A DNA stretch of 64,000 bases from Kitasatospora sp. MAA19. GTDB taxonomy: Bacteria; Actinomycetota; Actinomycetes; Streptomycetales; Streptomycetaceae. The stretch spans positions 310,001 to 374,000 of the forward strand of contig NZ_JARXYZ010000001.1 in the NCBI RefSeq assembly GCF_029894125.1, read 5' to 3'. Positions 26,040 through 35,383 of the stretch are shown here, piece after piece; within the stretch, counting starts at the first letter, position 1; every line of letters starts with the position of its first letter. A program made the translations under genes and the position numbers. The notes below the pieces were generated by a model that saw nothing but the letters and a program-made list of their open reading frames with translations, did no database searches and was not told where the DNA came from.

Positions 26040-26939
26040 TCAGGCCCAGGAGGTGCCGGTCAGCCGCTCGTACACCTCGATGTACTTGGCCCGGGTCTGC
26101 TCGACCACCTCGGCCGGCAGCTCCGGCGGCGGCTGCTCGCTGTGGCGGTCCCAGCCGGAGGCCGGGGAGACCAGCCAGTCGCGGATCAGCTGCTTGTCGA
26201 AGGACGGCTGCGAGCGGCCCGGCTGCCACTCGTCGGCCGGCCAGTAGCGGGAGGAGTCCGGGGTGAGCACCTCGTCGCCGATCACCAACTCGCCGTCCAG
26301 CAGGCCGAACTCGAACTTGGTGTCGGCCAGGATGATGCCGCGGTCGCGGGCGATGTCCCGGGCCCGGGCGTAGACGTCCAGCGTGGTGCGGCGCAGCTGG
26401 GCGGCCAGCTCGGCGCCGATCCGGCGCGCGGTCTCCTCGTACGGGACGTTCTCGTCGTGCTCGCCGACCTCGGCCTTGAGCGCCGGGGTGTAGATCGGCA
26501 GGGGCAGTTCGGAGCTGTTCTCCAGGCCCTCCGGCAGGGCGATGCCGCAGACCGTACGGCTCTCCTCGTACTCGGCCAGGCCGGAGCCGGCCAGGTAGCC
26601 GCGGGCGACCGCCTCGACCGGGATCATGTCCAGGCTGCGGCAGATCAGCGTGCGGCCCTTCCAGTCGGCGGGGGCGCCGGCCGGGACCTCGGTGGAGATC
26701 ACGTGGTTGGGGATGATGTCGGCGATCCGCTCGAACCACCACAGGGACAGCTGGGTGAGGATGCGGCCCTTGTCGGGGATCTCGTTCGGCAGCACCCAGT
26801 CGTGGGCGGACATCCGGTCGCTGGCGACCATGACCAGTTCGCCCGACTCGGTGCGGTAGAGATCGCGCACCTTGCCGGTGTGCAGGTGGACCAGGCCGGG
26901 CACCTGGACCGGCTCAGGCTTGGTGACAAATCCGCTCAA
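26040..26939 (-). CDS. purC: SAICAR synthase
   Basis: The 299-residue ligase joins aspartate to CAIR in purine synthesis. It carries GKVRDLYRTESG, VMVASDRMSAHDWVLPNEIPDKGRIL, PVEAVARGYLAGSGLAEY, LADTKFEFGLLDGELVIGDEVLTPDSSRYW and a C-terminal YIEVYERLTG. The start is TTG 26939, because MSGFVTKPEPV is the conserved N-terminus and no ATG/GTG is available; GAGGA lies about 10 nt upstream. It is separated from purSQL by the transporter cluster. Confidence 0.95.
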   Translation of the reverse strand: MSGFVTKPEPVQVPGLVHLHTGKVRDLYRTESGELVMVASDRMSAHDWVLPNEIPDKGRILTQLSLWWFERIADIIPNHVISTEVPAGAPADWKGRTLICRSLDMIPVEAVARGYLAGSGLAEYEESRTVCGIALPEGLENSSELPLPIYTPALKAEVGEHDENVPYEETARRIGAELAAQLRRTTLDVYARARDIARDRGIILADTKFEFGLLDGELVIGDEVLTPDSSRYWPADEWQPGRSQPSFDKQLIRDWLVSPASGWDRHSEQPPPELPAEVVEQTRAKYIEVYERLTGTSWA

Positions 26940-27040
26940 CGTGTCTCAGTCCTCAGGGGTCGTTCGCGGGCGCGAGCCCGCGAAAGGGGAGGTCACTGCC
27001 CCGGCAGTCTTTCATGCCCCCTGAGCCCCCGGGCCTGGTG

Positions 27041-28579
27041 CTAGTTCTTGGCGAGGTGGTCCAGCAGGTTGGCGGTGGCGCGCTGGATGCGCTCGTCGGT
27101 GAGGCCGGGGCGGCCGAGCGCGGGCGACCAGGCGAAGGTGCCGGCCGCGAACACGTACGCGCCGCTGGGCGCCCGGTACAGCGAGGTCTCCTGGTAGCGG
27201 GTGCGGCCGGCGAGGTCCTGGTACGGCGAGTGCGCGAGCAGCACCCGCTCGGTGTGCTCGGGCAGCGCCACCTTGGGGTAGTACCGGTCGGCCTCGCCGG
27301 CGACCAGGCCGGGCAGTTCGTCGCCCTCCTGCAGGCCGGTGCCGTCCCACAGCCAGTGCGCGGTGTGCCGGGCGACCAGCGGGACGGGCGCGGCGACCCG
27401 GCCCGAGTACTGGACGCCGAGCACGTGCTGCTCGGGCTCGCCGGCGTCCCGCCACAGCGCGCTGGCCGAACCGGGCACCCCGGCGGCCGGGCTGCCGGGC
27501 CCGACCTTCTGCCGTTTGCGGCAGTTGAGCAGCCGGTTGGGTTCGCCGGAGGCGGCGGCGGTCAGCTCGACCCGCCAGTACATGGTGTTGGCGGACAGGA
27601 ACACCAGCGAGGTGCCGTCGTCCCTGGCCTGCTCGACGGCCCGGCGCATCGGCTCGGACCAGTACTCGTCGTGGCCGGGGAAGATCAGCGCCCGGTGCCG
27701 CCCCGGGTCGACCAGGCCCGCGTGCAGGTCGGTGGCGGTGGCGTAGGAGAGGTCGTAGCCGTAGCGCTCGGCCCAGCGGATGAAGTCGTACGCGTGGCCG
27801 ACGTGCAGCGGCAGCCCGGCGGTGGCGTGCGGGCGGTCGAAGGAGACCGTGACGGCCGCCTCCGGCTCACCGACCAGGCCGCCCCGGCCGTCCCAGGCGT
27901 GGTAGAGGCTGGCGCCGCTGCGGCCGTCCTCGGGGAACAGGTTGTAGGCCTGCCAGGTCACGTCCGGGACCACCAAGAGCAGTTCGGCGGCGTGCTCCCG
28001 GTCCTCGAAGTCCCTGACCGTGAACGGGATGTGGCTGCGGTGCAGCATGTCCGCGGTGGTCAGCACGGCGACGTACGCGCCGGGCTTCCAGTGCACCGGG
28101 ATCTGCAGCCGCCAGGAGTGCCACCAGTGGTGGCAGGAGACCGTTCGCTCGACCACCAGCGGGGCCGGCTGGGCCAGCCCGGCGATCAGCGGGCTGGACG
28201 TCATGTGGCTGGCGCCGTCGCCGCCGTAGTGGCCGATCCGGAAGACGTCCACGGTGAACTCGCGGGGCGGGTTGACGGTGACCCGGAAGTCCACCGAGCC
28301 GCCGGGGCGGATCACCCCGGCCGAGGCGAAGCCCTTGATCTGCTGGTCCACGTCGTTGGCGCTCTGCGGGGTGCCGACCGGCGGCTTGGGCCGGGCGCCG
28401 GCCGCCAGCGGCCGCTGGCCGGGCGCGTCCACCGAGACGTACCAGGGGATGGCACCCTCCGCGCCGGCCAGGTACTGGTCCGGGCTGCGCAGCCAGGGCA
28501 GCGGACCCTGACCGAAGGGGTCGGAGACGCTGTAAGCGTGCGTTCCGGACTCCCAGCGGCGGTTGGGTTCGGTCTCCAC
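27041..28579 (-). CDS. N,N-dimethylformamidase beta-subunit-like protein
   Basis: The 512-residue protein resembles the large (beta) subunit fold of N,N-dimethylformamidase. It has an immunoglobulin-like region with FRVTVNPPREFTVDVFRIGHYGGDG, then a glutamine-amidotransferase-like region with LVVPDVTWQAYNLF, GHDEYWSEPMRRAVEQARDDGTSLVFLSANTMYWRVE. No alpha-subunit gene is adjacent, so amidase activity is unproven; family members in Streptomyces are uncharacterised. GTG 28579 is chosen (GGGAGGGG upstream, N-terminus VETEPNRRWESG); GTG 28615 lacks a ribosome site. No signal peptide, so cytoplasmic. Confidence 0.78.
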   Translation of the reverse strand: METEPNRRWESGTHAYSVSDPFGQGPLPWLRSPDQYLAGAEGAIPWYVSVDAPGQRPLAAGARPKPPVGTPQSANDVDQQIKGFASAGVIRPGGSVDFRVTVNPPREFTVDVFRIGHYGGDGASHMTSSPLIAGLAQPAPLVVERTVSCHHWWHSWRLQIPVHWKPGAYVAVLTTADMLHRSHIPFTVRDFEDREHAAELLLVVPDVTWQAYNLFPEDGRSGASLYHAWDGRGGLVGEPEAAVTVSFDRPHATAGLPLHVGHAYDFIRWAERYGYDLSYATATDLHAGLVDPGRHRALIFPGHDEYWSEPMRRAVEQARDDGTSLVFLSANTMYWRVELTAAASGEPNRLLNCRKRQKVGPGSPAAGVPGSASALWRDAGEPEQHVLGVQYSGRVAAPVPLVARHTAHWLWDGTGLQEGDELPGLVAGEADRYYPKVALPEHTERVLLAHSPYQDLAGRTRYQETSLYRAPSGAYVFAAGTFAWSPALGRPGLTDERIQRATANLLDHLAKN

Positions 28580-28797
28580 GCGCCCCTCCCAGGTGCACTT
28601 CCGCCCGGTTGGCACGTGCCCCCCGGATGTGCGTGCGGACTAATACACCACAGAGTGCAGGCGCTCCGTCACCCTGCGGTCGCAATTCGTGCCGGGAATC
28701 TCACGGCCGCCCCGGACCAGGCCTCCGGCCTGCGGAGACGGCCGCCCGCGGAACCGTTCGGGGGCGCGCGCCGGAGCGCCGAGCGCCGCCTGCCGGC

Positions 28798-30381
28798 TCA
28801 CAACCGGACGGGTTTCTCCAGGCGGACGTCGGCGGCGTCCAGCCAGGCCCGTAGCGGGCCGTCCTGGCCCTGCTCGACGGCCTGGGCGACCGGCCCGGCC
28901 AGATCGGTGCGGCGGATCCCGCCGAGCAGCAGCACCGGGCCGTCCAGCCAGTCCAGGCCGGGTGCGCCCCCCGCGGTGTCGACGGCGGCGCAGCAGACCA
29001 TCGCGGTGACGTGGTCGACCAGCAGGTCGCGACCGCTACGGGCGGGTTCGAGCAGCGGGGCCGGGGCGGTGGTGCGGGCCAGCTGGGCGGTGAGCGCCGC
29101 GGCCAGCCGCTCGCCGTCGCCCTCGGCGAGCCGGCCCAGCAGCCGGGTGAGCGTCGGGGCGCCGGGGCGGGCCTGCGGGGCGAGCCGGTCCAGGGCGGCC
29201 TGCAGGACGGCGGCGCGGGCCCTCCAGCCGGCGTCCACCACGTCGGCCGGATAGTCGCCCCACTCCAGCTCGTGCCAGGCTCCGGCGGCCGGACGGCCGA
29301 AGAACAGCTCGGCGGCGAGCCGGGAGACCGCCCGGTCGACGGTGCCGGGCTCCTCCAGCAGGTCGCAGGCGGGGCGGTCCCCGAGCCGGTTGCCGTAGCC
29401 GTCGGCCAGCCGGTCGCGCCGGGACAGCTCGGTGAGGGCGGCGACCACGCCGGCGTTGAGGTGGGCGGGGTGGCGGCCGAGCCGCCAGGCGGGCAGCGCG
29501 ACCCGGGTGAGCAGCCGGTCCCAGCCCGCGTAGGCCAGACCGACCTGCTCCTGGGCGGCGATCCGCAGGCCGTAGTCCACCGCTCTGGCCTGTTCGGAGG
29601 CCCAGCTCGCGACGGAGCGCTCCAGTTCGGCGGCATGGCCGCGGCAGGCGCCGAGCAGCCGGCGGGTGATCCCGCCGGTGATCCGCTCGGCGAGCGCGGC
29701 CAGGCCGCGACGGGGCGGCCGGGGCGGGCTCGCCAGGGTGCCGCCGCCGAGGCCGGGGGCGGCGACCTCGCCGGAGTCCAGGCTGGCGTCCAGGCCGCGC
29801 AGGAAGCGACGGGCGGCGGCGATCTCCGGGTCGGCGGAGGCGGCGGCGCCGGCCACCACGGGGGCGAGCAGGGCGCGCAGTTCGCCGGCCCGCATCCACC
29901 ACAGGAACGGCGAGCCGATCACCAGGACCGGGCCGGGCGGCTCGGGGTGCGGCCGGAACAGGCGGGCCGGCCGCACGGGCGGGACGTCCTCCAGCCAGCT
30001 GTCGCAGTCCGGGGTGAGCGCGACGCCGGAGGGCGCGGGCACGTCCAGCCGGTCGGCGAGTTCGTCGATCAGCCGGTACAGCTCGGGGGCCTCCGCGCGT
30101 TTCAGCGGGATGGCCGGGGTCTGGGGCGGGACGGCCCCGCGGTAGCCGCGGGCGGTCAGCCCGGCGACCAGGAGGGTCAGCGCGGCCACCGCGCAGACCA
30201 CCCAGCGGGCGGCGTCCCACCCGGCGGTGTCGGCGGAGCCGGGCTCACCGATCCGCCCGGTGAACCGGCCCGCGAGCAGGACCACCGCGACGGCGGCGGG
30301 CATGGCGGCGGCGGCCAGGGCGAGACCTCGGACCCGCAGGACCGCCTGAGCGTGAGCGCGCGCGGTGTCGACTGCGGCCAT
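28798..30381 (-). CDS. membrane protein resembling an M48 peptidase but lacking HExxH
   Basis: The 527-residue protein begins with two membrane segments (about residues 20-40 and 60-82). The following domain (about 95-200) is laid out like the start of M48 peptidases: APELYRLIDELADRLDVPAPSGVALTPDCDSW, then VLVIGSPFLWWMRAGELRALLAPVVAG, where active M48 enzymes have a HELxH zinc helix. Here the zinc ligands are absent (AGELRALLAP). The C-terminal half is Ala/Arg/Leu-rich helical sequence. A catalytically dead protease-like protein is the best inference. ATG 30381 with AAGGGGG about 11 nt upstream is favoured over GTG 30393. Confidence 0.65.
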   Translation of the reverse strand: MAAVDTARAHAQAVLRVRGLALAAAAMPAAVAVVLLAGRFTGRIGEPGSADTAGWDAARWVVCAVAALTLLVAGLTARGYRGAVPPQTPAIPLKRAEAPELYRLIDELADRLDVPAPSGVALTPDCDSWLEDVPPVRPARLFRPHPEPPGPVLVIGSPFLWWMRAGELRALLAPVVAGAAASADPEIAAARRFLRGLDASLDSGEVAAPGLGGGTLASPPRPPRRGLAALAERITGGITRRLLGACRGHAAELERSVASWASEQARAVDYGLRIAAQEQVGLAYAGWDRLLTRVALPAWRLGRHPAHLNAGVVAALTELSRRDRLADGYGNRLGDRPACDLLEEPGTVDRAVSRLAAELFFGRPAAGAWHELEWGDYPADVVDAGWRARAAVLQAALDRLAPQARPGAPTLTRLLGRLAEGDGERLAAALTAQLARTTAPAPLLEPARSGRDLLVDHVTAMVCCAAVDTAGGAPGLDWLDGPVLLLGGIRRTDLAGPVAQAVEQGQDGPLRAWLDAADVRLEKPVRL

Positions 30382-30837
30382 ACGGTGCGGCACCCCCTTC
30401 GGAGCCCTCGGGCGCCCGGCGACGGGCCCTGAGCCGACTCGAAACGATCAGTTCCGACCGGGAAGCGGAGGCGTCCGATCCCCGGTAGTGCATGCTGTGT
30501 GGCGCTTCTGCCATTTTCGACGCCCGGGCCCGGGTGGGTGTTCCGGATCGCTCCGGTTTCCACTCGTCCCGGTGACACCGCCCGGATTCCGGACGGCCGC
30601 GACCGGTCCGGTGCGAAGCACCCGGGCCCGCCCGGCCGGACGCCGTCCAGCATCCCCCCGCGGGAGCGCCGCTACCCGGCGGCGACCCCGGCGCACGGCC
30701 ACGTCGCACTGCGATCCAGCGCACCATAAGGCCGGGCGCCCGGTTACGTCAGCTGGATGCTGGTGCTGTCACCCGATGGGCTGGATTCCGCCCGCCGAAC
30801 GGTGCGCCGGCCCCCGGAGCCACTCCCGCCCCGGAAA
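30382..30837. other. 456-bp intergenic region upstream of the M48-like gene
   Basis: No ORF with proper codon bias, tRNA or repeat was recognised. It should contain the promoter of the reverse-strand M48-like gene near its left end and is closed on the right by the purD terminator. Confidence 0.4.
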
Positions 30838-30893
30838 CCCGCAGGGCGCTGCGTCCATGGGGGGAAATCCCACGATGCGCAGCGCCCTGCGGG
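30838..30893. terminator. purD terminator with structured loop
   Basis: A 15-16 bp stem (CCCGCAGGGCGCTGCG at 30838-30853 with 30878-30893) encloses a loop that itself contains a GGGG...CCC inner stem. It lies about 40 nt after the purD stop on the reverse strand. Confidence 0.7.
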
Positions 30894-30932
30894 CGGGTGC
30901 CGGGAGTATGCGAACGGCCCCTGGGACAGGCC

Positions 30933-32180
30933 CTAGGCGGTGGCCGCCTTCAGGGCGATGTCGGTGCGGTGCTGGCCACCCTTGAGGGTGATCCGGTCCA
31001 CGGCGGCGTACGCGCGGTCGCGCGCCTCGACGAGGTCGGTGCCGGTCGCGGTGACCGACAGGACGCGGCCGCCGGCGCTCAGCACCTGGCCGTCCGCACC
31101 GGCCCTGGTGCCGGCGTGCAGGACGAACGCGGTCCCGTCGGCCTCGGCCTCGGCCAGGCCCTCGATCGGGTCGCCGGTGCGCGGCGCGGCCGGGTAACCC
31201 TCGGAGGCGACGACCACGGTGACGGCCGCGCCCTCGTCCCAGCGCAGCGGCTCCAGCTGGTCCAGGGTGCCGGTGGCGGCGGCCAGCAGGACGGCGGCCA
31301 GCGGGGTGCGCAGCCGGGCCAGCACGACCTGGGTCTCCGGGTCGCCGAAGCGGGCGTTGAACTCGATCACCCGGGTGCCGCGCGAGGTGAGCGCCAGGCC
31401 CGCGTACAGCAGGCCGGAGAACTCGGTGCCGCGGCGGCGCAGCTCGTCGACCGTCGGCTGCAGGACGCTCGCCTGGACCTCCTCGACCAGCCCGGCGGGC
31501 GCCCACGGCAGCGGCGAGTAGGCGCCCATGCCGCCGGTGTTGGGGCCCTCGTCGCCGTCCAGCGCGCGCTTGAAGTCCTGCGCGGGCTGGAGCGGGACGA
31601 CGGTGGTGCCGTCGGTGATCGCGAACAGCGAGACCTCGGGGCCGTCCAGGAACTCCTCGATGACCACGCGCTCGCAGGAGGCGGCGTGCGCCAGCGCGGC
31701 CGCGCGGTCGGAGGTGACCACCACGCCCTTGCCGGCGGCCAGGCCGTCGTCCTTGACCACGTACGGCGGGCCGAAGGCGTCCAGCGCCTCGGCCGCCTCG
31801 GCGGCGGTGGTGCAGACGTAGGACAGGGCGGTGGGCACGGCCGCCGCGGCCATCACGTCCTTGGCGAAGGCCTTCGAGCCTTCCAGCTGGGCAGCTGCCG
31901 CGGACGGGCCGAAGACCGGGATGCCGACCGCGCGCACGGCGTCGGAGACGCCCGCGACCAGCGGGGCCTCCGGACCGACGACGACCAGGGCGGCGCCGAG
32001 CCGCACGGCCAGGTCGGCGACCTGCGCACCGTTCAGCTGGTCGACCGGGTGGACCGTCGCCACCTGCGCGATCCCGGCGTTGCCCGGGGCACAGTGCAGC
32101 TCGGACACGGCGGGATCTTGGGACAGAGAGCGGCACAGGGCGTGTTCGCGGGCGCCGCCGCCGATGACGAGGACCTTCAC
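30933..32180 (-). CDS. purD: phosphoribosylamine-glycine ligase
   Basis: The 415-residue ATP-grasp enzyme makes GAR from phosphoribosylamine and glycine. Key segments are [90 protein letters not shown] and [17 protein letters not shown] 32180 is chosen because TACCCT lies 8 nt upstream and the N-terminus [13 protein letters not shown] is conserved; TTG 32189 is an alternative. It stands alone, about 4 kb from purC. Confidence 0.95.
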   Translation of the reverse strand: MKVLVIGGGAREHALCRSLSQDPAVSELHCAPGNAGIAQVATVHPVDQLNGAQVADLAVRLGAALVVVGPEAPLVAGVSDAVRAVGIPVFGPSAAAAQLEGSKAFAKDVMAAAAVPTALSYVCTTAAEAAEALDAFGPPYVVKDDGLAAGKGVVVTSDRAAALAHAASCERVVIEEFLDGPEVSLFAITDGTTVVPLQPAQDFKRALDGDEGPNTGGMGAYSPLPWAPAGLVEEVQASVLQPTVDELRRRGTEFSGLLYAGLALTSRGTRVIEFNARFGDPETQVVLARLRTPLAAVLLAAATGTLDQLEPLRWDEGAAVTVVVASEGYPAAPRTGDPIEGLAEAEADGTAFVLHAGTRAGADGQVLSAGGRVLSVTATGTDLVEARDRAYAAVDRITLKGGQHRTDIALKAATA

Positions 32181-32188
32181 GGTTGGCA

Positions 32189-32194
32189 AGGGTA
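32189..32194 (-). promoter_or_regulatory. -10 box (TACCCT) of probable leaderless purD promoter
   Basis: On the reverse strand TACCCT is followed by 8 nt and GTG 32180; no ribosome site is visible. Confidence 0.45.
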
Positions 32195-32548
32195 GTCGGT
32201 GGCCAGTTCCGGCCGCTCTCCGGTCCCGTCCGATCCTCCAGGAGAAGAGCTCCGTACGCCGACGAAGTCGGAGGAACCTCCAAACCCGCCCCCGGTCGGT
32301 GCGCGCCGGGTGGCCGAGTCAGGACGGCGGGTCACCGGGCCCTCGCTCGGACGGGTGAAATCTCGCCGACCCCCGCATCCCTCCCACCTCGGGTTCCGGT
32401 GGCCGAATCCGGTAACGATCACCGGGGAAGCGTCCCCATGGTCAGCCATTTGGCGGTAAGAAGTGCTGTTGGACAACCACCGGCAGACGCCGCGTCAGTC
32501 GATGGACCGCCAGACCCAGCAGTCCGCCCGCCACAGGGAGCCCCACAG
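32195..32548. other. 354-bp intergenic region between divergent purD and SLATT genes
   Basis: The frame of the SLATT gene is open through this region, but there is no good start and the translation is Arg/Pro-rich noise. It presumably carries both promoters. No clear repeat was seen. Confidence 0.4.
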
Positions 32549-33334
32549 GTGAGCCAGCCGGAAATGCAGCCCGAGGAGAGTGCCTGGGGCAAGGAGATCG
32601 GCGAGGAGGACCCACCCGCCGCGACCGTCGCCCACCAGGCGTCCACCCGCCGACGGGCCGATCTGAGCGCCCGCCAGTTCCCGCTCGGGGACTGGGGTGA
32701 GCCCGCCGAGCGCCTGGAGGAGCTGTACCGCTGGTCCGAGGAGCGGGCGGTCGAGGCGATCGACTGGTACCGCAAGGACCGGGTCTGGAAGCGCCGCTGG
32801 GCGCGCCTGCTGCGGTTCGGCACGGCCGGCTTCGCGGTGGGCGGGGTGACCGCCCCGCTGGTCGACCTGACCGGGGCGGTGTCGCACGGCACCAGCTGGG
32901 GCTACGTCGGCCTGGCGCTCGCCGCCGCCTGCTACGGCACCGACCGGGTGTTCGGCCTCACCTCCGGTTGGATGCGCGACGTCAGCACCGCGCAGGCGCT
33001 GCAACGCCGCCTGGAGGCCTTCCAGTTCGACTGGGCGTCGGAGTGCGTGCGCGAGGTGCTCGGCCCGACCGAGGGCACTGCGGGCGAGGCCGCCGAGCGT
33101 TGCCTCGGCGTGCTGCGCCGGTTCTGCGAGGACGTCTCGGACATGGTCCGGACCGAGACCTCGGAGTGGATGCTGGAGTTCCGCGCGTCCATGACCCAGC
33201 TGCCCACCCAGGCCCCGGGGACCTGGGGCGGGCGCAGCGAGACCGGGGTGGGCGCCCAGGTGCGGGTGCTGCCGTCACCGGGCACCCGGCCCACCATGCC
33301 GCGCCAGCGGCCGCCGGAGGGGCCGCTGCGGTAG
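32549..33334 (+). CDS. SLATT domain-containing membrane protein
   Basis: This 261-residue protein has a SLATT (SMODS/SLOG-associating two-transmembrane) arrangement: an amphipathic helix with WSEERAVEAIDWYRKDRVWKRRWARLLRF, two close membrane segments (FGTAGFAVGGVTAPLVDL and WGYVGLALAAACYGTDRVFGL), then a long cytoplasmic helix. SLATT domains are known as pore-forming effectors in nucleotide-signalling conflict systems, but no SMODS, SLOG or other sensor gene is adjacent, and single copies next to purD look like a conserved housekeeping version. GTG 32549 follows GGGAG. Confidence 0.78.
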   Translation: MSQPEMQPEESAWGKEIGEEDPPAATVAHQASTRRRADLSARQFPLGDWGEPAERLEELYRWSEERAVEAIDWYRKDRVWKRRWARLLRFGTAGFAVGGVTAPLVDLTGAVSHGTSWGYVGLALAAACYGTDRVFGLTSGWMRDVSTAQALQRRLEAFQFDWASECVREVLGPTEGTAGEAAERCLGVLRRFCEDVSDMVRTETSEWMLEFRASMTQLPTQAPGTWGGRSETGVGAQVRVLPSPGTRPTMPRQRPPEGPLR

Positions 33335-33400
33335 CGGGCGGCCGCGGTAGCGGGTGCCGGAGGGCCGCTGCGGCAACGGGCGGCAGAGGGGCCGCTGAGG

Positions 33401-33427
33401 GGCCGCTGCCGCGAAGGGGCAGCGGCC
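33401..33427. terminator. hairpin between convergent SLATT and DUF genes
   Basis: Perfect 10-bp stem GGCCGCTGCC (33401-33410) with 33418-33427, loop 7 nt. The surrounding 100 bp are imperfect repeats of CGGTAGCGGGC/GGCCGCTG words. Confidence 0.6.
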
Positions 33428-33437
33428 TGCTGAGGCT

Positions 33438-34085
33438 TCAGGCGAAGACGACCATCGAGCCCTGGGTGAGGCTGCGGGTCGCCGCCGCGTACAGGCCGGC
33501 CCAGGCGTGCCGCTCGCGGGCGAAGGGGTGCAGGTCGTCCAGCGGCGGCCCGAACGGCTGCTCCAGGCCGGTCGGGCCGAGCGGCCGGGTCGGGTCCGGC
33601 GGGTTGAGCGGGTCGATGCCCAGCACCGGGGCGACGGCCTGCAGTTCGCGCAGCAGCCCGTGGCTGGAGCCGAGCGGACCACCGGAGGCGAGCAGCGCGT
33701 CGTCCACCAGCGGCGCCGGGAACTCGATCGGCACGTAGGCGCCCGCGTGGTCGAAGTGCCAGACCAGGTGCGACTGTTCGGCGCTGCTCTCGAACATCTC
33801 CAGCAGCTGCTCGTAGTCGCCGCCGAGCGAGTCCACCGGCGTGATGTCCAGCCCGGTGAGGCCCAGCAGGTAGGCGCGGCGCAGGAAGTGCAGCGAGTCG
33901 TAGTCGAAGGCGGCTATCGGCTCGACCGCACCGCTGATCCCCGGCACGAACTGGTAGACCGGCACCTCGGGCAGCCCGCGCGATGCCAACACGGCGTTGT
34001 AGAGGGCGAGATCGTCCCGGAAGGGGTTGTCGGGGCTGTGGCTCAGCACGTCCACGAGCGGGACGAGCCAGAGGTCGCAGGCCAT
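33438..34085 (-). CDS. conserved hypothetical protein (actinobacterial)
   Basis: The 215-residue cytoplasmic protein starts MACDLWLVPLVDVLSHSPDNPF and contains AFDYDSLHFLRRAYLLGLTGLDI, GGDYEQLLEMFESSAEQSHLVWHFDHAGAYVP and RSLTQGSMVVFA at the end. These blocks have the look of a well-conserved family (several invariant-like D, Y, H, W residues), but I recognise no catalytic motif. ATG 34085 has GGAGAGGAA upstream. It is in the same orientation as the GntR regulator 115 nt upstream. Confidence 0.75.
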   Translation of the reverse strand: MACDLWLVPLVDVLSHSPDNPFRDDLALYNAVLASRGLPEVPVYQFVPGISGAVEPIAAFDYDSLHFLRRAYLLGLTGLDITPVDSLGGDYEQLLEMFESSAEQSHLVWHFDHAGAYVPIEFPAPLVDDALLASGGPLGSSHGLLRELQAVAPVLGIDPLNPPDPTRPLGPTGLEQPFGPPLDDLHPFARERHAWAGLYAAATRSLTQGSMVVFA

Positions 34086-34200
34086 GGCCGGCAGTTCCTC
34101 TCCGGGTGGCGGGGTCGCCCGCAGGGCGGGACGACGACGGGGGCGGGGTCGGTACCCGGACGGCCGTTGTGCGGAGCGCCCGGTTCGACGACCGCCCACC

Positions 34201-35325
34201 CTACCGGCCCGGGGCCGGGTGCGGGTGCGGGTCGGGCCGTCCCTGCGGGGCGTCCGGGGGCGGCTCGGGCAGCCGCCGGCCGAACCGGCTGTACGGCACC
34301 GCACGCGGCTGCGGCACCAGGCCGAGGCCCAGTCCGAGTTCGCGGCCGAGCTCCCGGCCGACCTCCTCGCCCGGCCGGCGCCGACCCGACCCGACCCGAC
34401 CGGCGGCCGCTGTGGCAGCCGCCTGGGCCGCCGTGGGCTGGGCGGAGACGGGCGGGGCAGCGACAGGCTGGGCGGAGCCGGGCGGGGCCGGTGGCGCGGG
34501 CTCGTCGTCCACGAGTTCGGTGAGCAGCGCCAGCACCGTCACCGACTCCAGCGGCCGTCCGGCCAGCCCGGCCAACAGCCGGGCGGTGTACAGGTTGTAC
34601 TCGCAGATGATCCGGTGCGCGCCGGCCAGGTCACCCGCTCCGATGGCGTCGACCAGGTCGAGGTGGCGGTCCCAGCAGACCCCGGCCAGGACGGGCATCT
34701 CCCGCAGGTAGGGGGCGGCGAACATCCACGACTGCACCCGCAGCCAGTCCAGGTAGTCGCCGATCCGGCGGTTGCCGATCAGCGCGGCGACCTCCTGCCA
34801 GAACCGGCGGTCGCAGCCCACCATCACGTCCAGGTTCCCGGCCCGGGCCGCCCGGACCGCCGCGTCGGCCCGGCGGCGCAGCGAGGGCAACCGGGTGAGG
34901 TCCGGCAGCGCCCGGCGGGCGGAGAACTGGCGGTAGTAGCTGTCGGTGACCAGGACCCGGGACTCGAAGATCTCCAGGAAGTCGTCCCAGCCCAGCGCGG
35001 GCACGGTGAATCCGCGGTGGTGCTCGGCCCGCAACAGCCCCTGCGAGCCGAGGTCCACCAGCGCCTCGCGGGCCGGGGTCGCCGAGACGCCGTACAGCTC
35101 GGCGATCTCCTTGACGGTGAAGTTGCGACCGGCCGCCAACCGGCCGGCCATCATCTCCTCGCGCAGTGCGCCGGCGATCTGCGCGCGCAGGCTGTTGCGC
35201 TGGATGACGGGGCGGGTGTCGCCTGCGCCGTTGCCGGACATGCGCGCGGCCTCCTCGGGCGGGCCGACCAGGCCGACCCTCGGTGGACCGGCCATCGAGC
35301 GGCGGGGAACACGACGAGTGCTCAT
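34201..35325 (-). CDS. GntR family transcriptional regulator (FadR subfamily)
   Basis: The 374-residue protein has an N-terminal winged HTH (about 40-105: QIAGALREEMMAGRLAAGRNFTVKEIAELYGVSATPAREAL) and an FCD ligand-binding domain (about 115-255) with DRRFWQEVA and HLDLVDAIGAGDLAGAHR metal/ligand His residues. It then carries an unusual 120-residue Pro/Ala/Gly-rich disordered tail, making it much longer than the 220-250 residues usual for FadR-type regulators. The inducer is unknown. Confidence 0.88.
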   Translation of the reverse strand: MSTRRVPRRSMAGPPRVGLVGPPEEAARMSGNGAGDTRPVIQRNSLRAQIAGALREEMMAGRLAAGRNFTVKEIAELYGVSATPAREALVDLGSQGLLRAEHHRGFTVPALGWDDFLEIFESRVLVTDSYYRQFSARRALPDLTRLPSLRRRADAAVRAARAGNLDVMVGCDRRFWQEVAALIGNRRIGDYLDWLRVQSWMFAAPYLREMPVLAGVCWDRHLDLVDAIGAGDLAGAHRIICEYNLYTARLLAGLAGRPLESVTVLALLTELVDDEPAPPAPPGSAQPVAAPPVSAQPTAAQAAATAAAGRVGSGRRRPGEEVGRELGRELGLGLGLVPQPRAVPYSRFGRRLPEPPPDAPQGRPDPHPHPAPGR

Positions 35326-35383
35326 CTTCTCAAACCCGCCCCGAGAGGGTACAAACCAACCCCCCGGCCGGCCCCGCCCGGGG

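Noticed and set aside
27014..29254. 746-residue forward frame opposite the dimethylformamidase-like gene
   Set aside because: Same shadow behaviour; the reverse-strand protein has coherent domains while this has none.
32183..32548. N-terminal extension of the SLATT protein
   Set aside because: The frame is open but the translation is Arg/Pro noise, and GTG 32549 has a ribosome site directly before a family-like N-terminus.
32549..33334. complete SLATT-based defence system
   Set aside because: Neighbours are purD and an unrelated conserved gene; no nucleotide cyclase, SLOG or reverse transcriptase partner is present.
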